From Clostridia bacterium (GTDB taxonomy: Bacteria; Bacillota; Clostridia; Oscillospirales; CAG-272): a stretch of DNA of 38,704 nt. The translations under genes were made by a program, and so were the position numbers. Position 1 is the stretch's first letter; every line of letters begins with the position of its first letter. This document shows, piece after piece, positions 33,057 to 38,704 of this stretch. The stretch is taken from positions 1 through 38,704 of the forward strand of contig JAFTMJ010000038.1 of the NCBI GenBank assembly GCA_017452475.1, given 5' to 3'. Below the pieces are notes generated by a model. The model ran no database searches. It was not told the origin of the DNA and saw nothing but the letters and a program-made list of their open reading frames with translations.

Positions 33057-33949
33057 AAACAACACTAACACTTATTAAAAGAAATATTAGGCTGTTTTTT
33101 AAGGATAAGGGTATGTTCTTTACCTCCCTTATCACACCTGTGATTTTGCTTGTCCTTTACGCAACCTTTTTGGGCAATGTGTATGAGGATAGCTTTGTAA
33201 GCAGTCTGCCCAAGGGCATAGAGGTGGGGCGGGATGTAATTGACGGGCTTGTTGGGGGGCAGCTTGTTTCCTCAATTCTTGCGGTTTCCTGTGTGACCGT
33301 TGCCTTTTGCTCCAACTTTTTAATGGTGCAGGACAAGGCAAACGGCACGGTAAAGGATTTAAGGATTTCCCCTGTTAAGAGTCACATTTTGTCTGTTAGC
33401 TATTATGTGGCAACCCTTGTTTCCACGCTTATTATTTGTTATAGCGCTTTGGCAATTTGCTTCCTTTACCTTGGAATAACGGGCTGGTACCTAAGCACTG
33501 CGGATGTGGCGCTTTTGGTTCTTGATGTGCTGCTGCTAACGCTTTTTGGCACGGCGCTTTCATCGGTTGTCAGCTTCTTTTTGTCAACCCAAGGACAAAT
33601 TTCTGCCGTTGGCTCCATCGTCAGCGCAGGCTATGGCTTTATTTGCGGCGCATATATGCCAATTTCCTCCTTTGGAGAGGGGCTGCAGGCGGTTGTTTCC
33701 TTCCTGCCCGGCACATACGCCACCTCCCTTTTCCGCACCCACGCAACACGGGGCGCCTTTGAGCAAATGGTAGCGGATGGTATACCGAGGGCGGCGGCTG
33801 AAGGAATGAAGGATATGATTGACTGTAATATTTATTTTTTTGATAGCAGCGTAAGCGAATGGGCAATGTACCTAATTCTTGGTGTGTCCGTTGCCGTTTT
33901 GCTTGTTGCGTATATTTTAATGAATAAGTTTAAAAGAGGAACAAAATGA
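33053..33949 (+). CDS. ABC-2-type exporter permease
   Basis: A 298-residue membrane protein with about six hydrophobic segments: the first at about residues 22-42, then a block from about 70 to 225, and a last one near 270-292. It matches the ABC-2 (DrrB-like) permease family, with RNIRLFFKDKGMFFTSLITP at the amphipathic N-terminus. It overlaps the ATPase gene by 4 nt and the GH43-like gene by 4 nt, so all three are translationally coupled. Substrate unknown. Confidence 0.92.
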   Translation: MKTTLTLIKRNIRLFFKDKGMFFTSLITPVILLVLYATFLGNVYEDSFVSSLPKGIEVGRDVIDGLVGGQLVSSILAVSCVTVAFCSNFLMVQDKANGTVKDLRISPVKSHILSVSYYVATLVSTLIICYSALAICFLYLGITGWYLSTADVALLVLDVLLLTLFGTALSSVVSFFLSTQGQISAVGSIVSAGYGFICGAYMPISSFGEGLQAVVSFLPGTYATSLFRTHATRGAFEQMVADGIPRAAAEGMKDMIDCNIYFFDSSVSEWAMYLILGVSVAVLLVAYILMNKFKRGTK

Positions 33950-34779
33950 TTAAAAGAGAAGAACTGCGTATTCGCGACCCGTTCATTTTAACGGATAAGG
34001 AAAGGGGCTGCTACTATATGTACGGCACAACGGATTTGGAGGACCATTGCATCCAAGCGCGCAATACCTTTTCCGTTTACAAGAGCTACGACCTAAAAAC
34101 TTTTGAGGACGGCAAGGTTGTGGTTGACGGAGCAAAATTAGGCTTTTGGGCAGATAGGGATTATTGGGCGCCCGAGGTGCATATTTATAACGGAAAATAC
34201 TATTTATTCGGTAGCTGTATTGCAGATGGAAAAAACAGATGCACACAAATTTTCGTGTGCGACACCCCCGACGGGGAGTTTGTACCCTTGTCACCCAATG
34301 CAAGGACACCTGAAGATTGGGTCTGCTTAGACGGCACATTTTATGTGGAAAACGGCACCCCGTATATGGTTTTCTCCCGCGAATGGATAGAGGTAAAGGA
34401 CGGACAGATGTGGGCGGTGGAGCTGACAAAGGACTTAAAGGACACAGTAGGCGAGCCCTTTAAGCTTTTTAACGCATCCGAGGCAAAGGACGTAACGGAG
34501 TTTGGCGGCATTGAGGGGGCATATATAACAGACGGTCCATTTATGTACCGCGAAAACGGTAAGCTCCGTATGATGTGGTCAAGCTTTAAGGAGGGCAGAT
34601 ATGTGGTGCTGATTGCGGAAAGCGATTCAATAAGGGGGCAGTGGACACATCTTGGCAGTCAGTTTGATTTCTGCGGCGGTCACGGTATGATTTTTGAGAG
34701 CCTTGACGGGGAAAGGATGATGTCCCTTCACAGCCCGAACGCGGCTGACCTTGAAAGGGCGCAATTCTTTAAAATATAG
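33946..34779 (+). CDS. GH43-like five-bladed beta-propeller glycosidase
   Basis: A 277-residue protein without signal peptide. IRDPFIL near residue 11 is the catalytic-base motif of GH43/GH62-type propellers. YWAPEVHIYNGKYYLFGS is the second-blade signature, and IEGAYITDGPFMY holds the probable acid Glu. Members act on alpha-arabinosides, beta-xylosides or galactans. It overlaps the exporter permease by ATGA, an odd partner for a sugar hydrolase. Substrate and polarity of action are unknown. Confidence 0.85.
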   Translation: MIKREELRIRDPFILTDKERGCYYMYGTTDLEDHCIQARNTFSVYKSYDLKTFEDGKVVVDGAKLGFWADRDYWAPEVHIYNGKYYLFGSCIADGKNRCTQIFVCDTPDGEFVPLSPNARTPEDWVCLDGTFYVENGTPYMVFSREWIEVKDGQMWAVELTKDLKDTVGEPFKLFNASEAKDVTEFGGIEGAYITDGPFMYRENGKLRMMWSSFKEGRYVVLIAESDSIRGQWTHLGSQFDFCGGHGMIFESLDGERMMSLHSPNAADLERAQFFKI

Positions 34780-34858
34780 GGCAAAATAAAAAGGTTATAG
34801 TATTATGGGACATACTCTAAAGGACAGCTTTGAAATCCGATAGACCATTATACATACA

Positions 34859-34896
34859 AAAAAGGCGAAGCGCTAATGAAAGCGCTTCGCCTTTTT
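34859..34896. terminator. Terminator of the ABC/GH43 operon
   Basis: A perfect 16-bp stem (34859-34874 with 34881-34896) with a 6-nt loop and TTTTT end, 80 nt past the GH43 stop codon. Confidence 0.9.
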
Positions 34897-34906
34897 GTAT
34901 AACGAA

Positions 34907-34929
34907 AACCACGCGATAGTCGCGTGGTT
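34907..34929. repeat. Short perfect palindrome, no T-tract
   Basis: AACCACGCGA pairs with TCGCGTGGTT around a TAG loop. It lacks a T-tract on the plus strand and looks like an intergenic palindromic unit. Confidence 0.6.
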
Positions 34930-34995
34930 CAATTAGGGTTGATTGCGGCTATGATGAGTAGAAATAAAAAAATAATTTGAAAAAATAAGGTGTGC

Positions 34996-35042
34996 AAAGC
35001 CTCCATCGGTGGAGGGAGGGGGACCGCTTGCGGTGGAAGGAG
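34996..35042 (+). repeat. Intergenic 47-bp repeat, copy 1
   Basis: Identical to 35103-35149. It contains two short palindromes: CTCCATCGGTGGAG, and CCGCTTGCGG with GGA either side. Confidence 0.88.
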
Positions 35043-35102
35043 CGTTCTATTGCTCCACTCTTTTCTTCACAACCCTGTCAATCTTGGTGCAAACCCCATA
35101 AA

Positions 35103-35149
35103 AAAGCCTCCATCGGTGGAGGGAGGGGGACCGCTTGCGGTGGAAGGAG
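35103..35149 (+). repeat. Intergenic 47-bp repeat, copy 2
   Basis: Exact second copy, 107 bp downstream of the first and in the same orientation. Confidence 0.88.
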
Positions 35150-35194
35150 TTGACACCCAAAAAAATAACTAAATAAAATGATTAGAGTAAAAAC

Positions 35195-35240
35195 GCTCCC
35201 TCAGTCAGCAGAGCTGACAGCTCCCTCCACCGATGGAGCC
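35195..35240 (-). repeat. Related repeat in inverted orientation
   Basis: On the minus strand 35240-35221 carries the first 20 nt of the 47-bp repeat with one mismatch. The other half has a GTCAGC/GCTGAC hairpin and a second CTCCCTC copy. Such CTCCCTC/GTCAGC elements resemble intergenic repeats I recall in gut clostridial genomes. Confidence 0.7.
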
Positions 35241-35277
35241 AACAAAGCCATTTATGGCAAAGCGTAATAATTGCGTG

Positions 35278-35317
35278 ACTGGCAGGTCGTTTTCAAACAC
35301 ACTTGTGTGTAGCCAGT
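35278..35317. repeat. Nested hairpin
   Basis: ACTGGC (35278-35283) pairs with GCCAGT (35312-35317), enclosing ACACAC/GTGTGT (35297-35310). No T-tract follows. Confidence 0.55.
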
Positions 35318-35343
35318 TGTATTAGGGCTATGCCCGAAAATGC

Positions 35344-35370
35344 AAAACCACCATAAGCTGGTGGATTTTT
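35344..35370 (-). terminator. Probable terminator of the DeoR-type gene
   Basis: On the minus strand CCACCA and TGGTGG form a 6-bp stem followed by TTTTGC, 20 nt after the DeoR stop codon. The stem is short. Confidence 0.55.
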
Positions 35371-35389
35371 GTTCAGCGCAAAAATTTGA

Positions 35390-36130
35390 CTACATAAATT
35401 TATGCTCATACCCCTTAAAGCGGTGGGAAATATCCTTTTCGCTTACAATAAGGTCAATTTCGTCAATGGTGCAAAGGTTGTTCACACAGGGCTTGCCAAT
35501 CTTTTCGGAGTTGAGCATCAAAACCGTCTTTTTCGATTGAGCCATCATTACCCTTCGAATGGAGTTTTCATCTATGGCGTTATCGGTAAGCATACCGTCG
35601 GGCGTTAGGGTTCTCACCGAAAAAAAGCATATATCCGCGTTAAATGAACGCAGAAAAGCTTCCGCATAGTTGCCGACATAAACATAAGCATCCGAGGCAA
35701 GCTCACCTCCTGTGGCAAAAACCTTAACTTTTGTGTTGGCAAGATATGACGGCGCCTTGGCGCTGTTTGTAATTACAAATACGGACCTTTTTCCGCAAAT
35801 CTCCTGCAAAAGGGCTAAGGATGTTGAGGAGCCGTCAACCATTACGGTGTCCCCGTCACTTATAAGCTCAAGGCATTTTTTGCCTATTACGGTTTTAGCC
35901 TCGGGGCTTTCCTTTTCACGCATTAAAAGCGGCAGGTTTTCCCCAAGCTCCTTTCGGTGCGCCGCGCCTCCGTGGGTGCGAATTATTTTTCCCGACATAT
36001 TAAGCTTTGTAAGGTCACGGCGCATGGTGGGCTCGCTGACAAAAAGCGCCGAGCAAAGCTCCGTAATGCTTGCCTCCTTATGCTCACGCAAATATTCAAG
36101 AATTGCTGCCTCTCGCTCCTTAAATGCCAT
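35390..36130 (-). CDS. DeoR/GlpR-family transcriptional repressor
   Basis: A 246-residue protein. N-terminal helix-turn-helix SITELCSALFVSEPTMRRDL (about residues 19-38) with IIRTHGGA after the wing is the DeoR signature. The C-terminal sugar-phosphate sensor domain (DeoRC, about 75-235) has MVDGSSTSLALL and DGMLTDNAIDENSIRR. DeoR-family members usually repress a neighbouring catabolic operon and release on a phosphorylated sugar. It is divergent from the malate/lactate dehydrogenase and malic enzyme genes, which are therefore candidate targets. RBS AAGGAGG. Confidence 0.93.
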   Translation of the reverse strand: MAFKEREAAILEYLREHKEASITELCSALFVSEPTMRRDLTKLNMSGKIIRTHGGAAHRKELGENLPLLMREKESPEAKTVIGKKCLELISDGDTVMVDGSSTSLALLQEICGKRSVFVITNSAKAPSYLANTKVKVFATGGELASDAYVYVGNYAEAFLRSFNADICFFSVRTLTPDGMLTDNAIDENSIRRVMMAQSKKTVLMLNSEKIGKPCVNNLCTIDEIDLIVSEKDISHRFKGYEHKFM

Positions 36131-36152
36131 TTGTACATTCCTCCTTGTGTGA

Positions 36153-36239
36153 TTGAACGTTCACCTGATATTTTGAAATTTATCATTGTTTTGAATGTAG
36201 CGCTCAATATTTGCTAAAAATGTTGACAACTGCGCTCAA
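36153..36239. promoter_or_regulatory. Candidate DeoR operator sites (TTGARCG)
   Basis: TTGAACG on the plus strand at 36153-36159 forms part of the palindrome TGAACGTTCA (36154-36163). TTGAGCG occurs on the minus strand ending at 36207 and at 36239, 32 bp apart (about three helical turns). The last copy lies in the spacer of the divergent promoter. Confidence 0.45.
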
Positions 36240-36251
36240 ATGGATTATAAC
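36223..36251 (+). promoter_or_regulatory. Sigma-A promoter for the dehydrogenase/malic enzyme operon
   Basis: Perfect TTGACA at 36223-36228, 17 bp, TATAAC at 36246-36251. Confidence 0.82.
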
Positions 36252-36289
36252 ATAAATATAGAAAAAAAGCAACTAAAAGGAGAACTTCT

Positions 36290-37402
36290 ATGGCAAAAAT
36301 GAATCTTGATTGGAAAACGGCGTACGGCTTCATTACCGATGCCTTTGTTGGCGCAGGCGTTCCGCGCCAAGACGCAGAAATATGCGCTGATGTTTTGCTT
36401 GAAAGCGATAAGCGAGGTATTGAATCTCACGGCTGCAACCGTTTTAAGCCCGTATATATAGATAGGATAAAGGCAGGAATTCAACAGCCCGTTACCGACT
36501 TTGAAATAGTTAAGGAAACTCCCACCACCGCCGTTGTTGATGGACATCACGGTATGGGACAGGTAATCGGATATAAAGCAATGAGTATGGCAATTGAAAA
36601 GGCTAAAAAATACGGTATGGGTATGGTTGCCGTGCGCAACTCCTGCCACTACGGTATAGCAGGATATTATGCAACCATGGCAACAAAGGCTGGATGCATA
36701 GGTATGACAGGCACTAATGCAAGACCCTCGGTAGCTCCCACCTTTGGTGTTGAGGGAATGTTCGGAACAAACCCATATACTGTGGGAATACCAACCGATG
36801 AGGCTTTTGATTTTATTTTCGACTGCGCCACATCCATAACTCAAAACGGCAAGGTTGAGTATTATGAAAGGATAGGCGAGCCTGTCCATCCGGGAACAAT
36901 TATAGACAGCGAGGGAAACGCGGTTGAGGGGGACGCAGGCGTTGCGCTTAAGAAAATCAGAAACGGCACAGCGGCGCTTACCACCCTTGGCGGTATCGGT
37001 GAAGCCCTTGGCGGATACAAGGGCTACGGCTTTGCTCTTGTTGTGGAAATGCTTTCCTCTGTTTTGCAAGACGGTATGTACGGAAAGGATCTTGACGGCA
37101 AGGACGAAAAGGGAAACATTCGCCCCTACCACTTAGGACATTTCTTTATTGCAATAGATACAGAGCATTTTATGGGCGAGGATGTGTGCCGCAAAAAGGC
37201 AGGAGATATTCTCCGCGCCATAAGAGCATCGAAAAAGGCGCCCGGGGCAGAGAGGATTTATACAGCGGGCGAAAAGGAATATGAGATATGGCAATCCCGT
37301 AAGGACACAGGGGTGCCGATAAACGAATCCGTTCAGGCTGAAATGATAAAGGTAAGAAATGAACTGGGGCTTACACAGTATGTGTTCCCTTGGGAGGAGT
37401 AG
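36290..37402 (+). CDS. Ldh2-type malate/L-lactate/L-sulfolactate dehydrogenase
   Basis: A 370-residue NAD(P)-dependent oxidoreductase of PF02615, unrelated to classic Rossmann lactate or malate dehydrogenases. Features: SHGCNRF near residue 45, catalytic His in NSCHYGIAGYYA (about residue 120), GTNPYTVGIPT, and DCATSITQNGKVEYY. Family members interconvert 2-hydroxyacids and 2-oxoacids (malate, lactate, sulfolactate, ureidoglycolate, diketogulonate). The substrate is not resolved, but the malic enzyme starting 4 nt after its stop favours malate. RBS AAAGGAGA. Confidence 0.92.
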   Translation: MAKMNLDWKTAYGFITDAFVGAGVPRQDAEICADVLLESDKRGIESHGCNRFKPVYIDRIKAGIQQPVTDFEIVKETPTTAVVDGHHGMGQVIGYKAMSMAIEKAKKYGMGMVAVRNSCHYGIAGYYATMATKAGCIGMTGTNARPSVAPTFGVEGMFGTNPYTVGIPTDEAFDFIFDCATSITQNGKVEYYERIGEPVHPGTIIDSEGNAVEGDAGVALKKIRNGTAALTTLGGIGEALGGYKGYGFALVVEMLSSVLQDGMYGKDLDGKDEKGNIRPYHLGHFFIAIDTEHFMGEDVCRKKAGDILRAIRASKKAPGAERIYTAGEKEYEIWQSRKDTGVPINESVQAEMIKVRNELGLTQYVFPWEE

Positions 37403-37406
37403 GGCA

Positions 37407-38591
37407 GTGAATTACGCAGAAGAATCTCTTAAAAAGCATTATGAGTGGAAGGGCAAAATAGAGGTAAGCGCAAGGGTGGAGGTAAAGACTAAAGAGGATT
37501 TATCCCTTGCATATACTCCCGGTGTTGCAACGCCCTGCCTTGAAATACAAAAGGATGAAAGCAAGTCCTTTGAGCTGACCCGCAGGTGGAACACCGTGGC
37601 AGTCATCACAGACGGAACGGCGGTATTGGGGCTTGGAGATATAGGTCCCGTTGCGGGAATGCCCGTTATGGAGGGCAAGGCACTGCTTTTTAAAGCCTTT
37701 GGCGATGTTGATGCCATTCCGATTTGCGTAAAAACCAAGGACGTTGATGAGCTTGTACGAAATATATATCTTATTTCGGGAAGCTTCGGCGGAATTAACC
37801 TTGAGGATATTTCAGCTCCCCGTTGCTTTGAAATCGAAAGGCGCCTTAAGCAAATATGCGACATTCCCGTTTTTCACGATGACCAGCACGGAACAGCCAT
37901 TGTTTTGGGCGCCGCGCTTATTAACGCGCTTAAGGTGGTAAATAAGGAGCTTTCCTGCGCCCGTATAGTCATTAACGGCGCGGGAAGCGCAGGAATAGCC
38001 ATTGCCAACTTTCTCATAGGTATGGGGGCAGAAAACCTTATTGCTTGCGACAAGGCAGGAACTCTCTTTGACGGCAAGGATGGGATGACCGCGCCGCAGG
38101 CGGAGCTTGCAAAAATCACAAATAAAGAAAGGTTAGACGGCTCCTTGGCGGATGCTATGAAGGGGGCGGATGTGTTTATTGGTGTTTCCGCACCCAATAT
38201 TGTGAATGAGGAAATGATAAAATCAATGGCAAAGGGCGCTGTTGTATTCCCAATGGCAAACCCCGTGCCCGAAATTTCCCCCGAGCTTGCAATTTCCGCA
38301 GGTGCAACGGTTGTTGGCACAGGCAGAAGCGATTTTAATAACCAAATAAATAACGTGCTTGCCTTCCCGGGCATATTCCGCGGTGCGCTTGATGCAAGAG
38401 CAAAGGAAATAAACGAGGAAATGAAAAAGGCGGCAGCCTATGCCATAGCCTCTCTTGTGGCGGAAAACGAGCTTTGCGCCGAATACATAATTCCCAAGGC
38501 ATTTGATGAGCGTGTGGGTAAGGCGGTAGCAAAGGCAGTCTACGACGCAGCCGTTAAAACGGGAGCATCAAGGATAACTGCCAAAAGCTGA
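37407..38591 (+). CDS. NAD-type malic enzyme
   Basis: A 394-residue enzyme decarboxylating malate to pyruvate. Catalytic Y36 in LAYTPGVATPC, K91 in VMEGKALLFKAFG, metal-binding HDDQHGTAIV, and the Rossmann fingerprint INGAGSAGIAIANFL. An Asp after the second beta strand (LIACDKAG) favours NAD over NADP. GTG at 37407 is chosen because GGAGG lies upstream at 37393-37397 and the longer version would overlap the dehydrogenase by 44 nt. Length about 390 fits the short bacterial form without the phosphotransacetylase domain. No terminator is seen after it. Confidence 0.95.
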   Translation: MNYAEESLKKHYEWKGKIEVSARVEVKTKEDLSLAYTPGVATPCLEIQKDESKSFELTRRWNTVAVITDGTAVLGLGDIGPVAGMPVMEGKALLFKAFGDVDAIPICVKTKDVDELVRNIYLISGSFGGINLEDISAPRCFEIERRLKQICDIPVFHDDQHGTAIVLGAALINALKVVNKELSCARIVINGAGSAGIAIANFLIGMGAENLIACDKAGTLFDGKDGMTAPQAELAKITNKERLDGSLADAMKGADVFIGVSAPNIVNEEMIKSMAKGAVVFPMANPVPEISPELAISAGATVVGTGRSDFNNQINNVLAFPGIFRGALDARAKEINEEMKKAAAYAIASLVAENELCAEYIIPKAFDERVGKAVAKAVYDAAVKTGASRITAKS

Positions 38592-38608
38592 AGCATAAAA
38601 ATTAATAC

Positions 38609-38637
38609 TTGAAATCCATAGTTTTTTGTGATACAAT
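38609..38637 (+). promoter_or_regulatory. Sigma-A promoter for the gene at the right edge
   Basis: TTGAAA at 38609-38614, 17 bp, TACAAT at 38632-38637. Confidence 0.78.
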
Positions 38638-38676
38638 ATAATGTACGAAGAATTTGTGAAAAAGAGGTTGACAAAT

Positions 38677-38704
38677 ATGAATAACAGTGCGATAATCTCT
38701 TACA
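38677..38704 (+). CDS. Start of a gene cut by the window edge
   Basis: ATG at 38677 follows AAGAGG at a plausible distance and a good promoter. Only MNNSAIISY is visible, so no product can be named. Since it has its own promoter, it need not belong to the malic enzyme operon. Confidence 0.65.

Larger units (their letters stand above)
34780..35389. other. 610-base gene-free interval with terminators and palindromic repeats
   Basis: No coding region is supported here. In order it holds a terminator (34859-34896), a short hairpin (34907-34929), two identical 47-bp repeats (34996-35042 and 35103-35149), a related inverted segment (35195-35240), a nested hairpin (35278-35317) and the terminator of the DeoR gene (35344-35370). 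The rest is AT-rich filler. Confidence 0.8.

Noticed and set aside
34805..34843. Tiny ORF MGHTLKDSFEIR after the GH43 gene
   Set aside because: No ribosome binding site, only 12 codons, and it lies in the short run between a stop codon and a terminator.
34996..35149. Possible CRISPR array from the two identical 47-bp repeats
   Set aside because: Only two direct copies, a 60-nt gap, a further copy inverted, and no cas genes nearby.
35150..35179. Promoter-like TTGACA and TAAAAT at the end of the second 47-bp repeat
   Set aside because: The spacer is 18 bp and there is no gene downstream on the plus strand; probably chance in AT-rich sequence.
36245..37132. 295-codon open frame antisense to the dehydrogenase gene
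   Set aside because: The plus-strand frame encodes a full PF02615 enzyme with promoter and RBS; the antisense product resembles no protein family.

Overview
The window reads as chromosomal DNA from an anaerobic, low-to-moderate GC Gram-positive bacterium, most likely an uncultured gut clostridium. The basis is the style of the genes: Sec or lipobox signal peptides with a Cys lipidation site, BspA-like leucine-rich repeats, AGGAGG ribosome binding sites, near-consensus sigma-A promoters with 17-bp spacers, and compact hairpin-plus-T terminators. No tRNA, rRNA, CRISPR array, transposase or prophage gene is visible.

Layout. 1-2205: a secreted leucine-rich-repeat protein ending in a bidirectional terminator. 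2229-6290: an OmpR-type response regulator and histidine kinase on the minus strand, divergent from a beta-helical carbohydrate-binding lipoprotein. Its promoter carries four TTAA boxes at helical-turn spacing, which suggests a regulator-target pair. 6293-7527: a small lipoprotein and a metallo-beta-lactamase-fold hydrolase. 7589-11127: pheS-pheT with its own promoter and no T-box. 11153-14040: an ABC-F ATPase, an MntP manganese exporter and a HAD phosphatase, overlapping or nearly so.

14080-27982 is the most unusual part. It holds a Cys-rich-repeat/discoidin lipoprotein, a 5'-nucleotidase, a lipoprotein serpin, a Bcp peroxiredoxin, an internally deleted MmcQ/YjbR gene, and a 2641-residue Cys-rich repeat lipoprotein whose second half alternates with eleven beta-rich units. 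Surface display, substrate binding and protease inhibition look like the theme here, but the repeat proteins have no assigned function.

28062-34896 holds an endonuclease/exonuclease/phosphatase-fold enzyme with a small membrane protein on the minus strand. Divergent to these is an amidohydrolase followed by a GH36-type alpha-galactosidase. A second operon follows with an ABC-2 exporter (ATPase and permease) translationally coupled to a GH43-like protein. The glycosidases have no signal peptide, so they probably act on imported sugars.

34780-35389 is a 610-base gene-free stretch built of terminators and palindromic intergenic repeats. 35390-38591 holds a DeoR-type repressor divergent from an Ldh2-type malate/lactate dehydrogenase and a malic enzyme, with repeated TTGARCG sites in the shared promoter region. 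The window ends nine codons into another gene.
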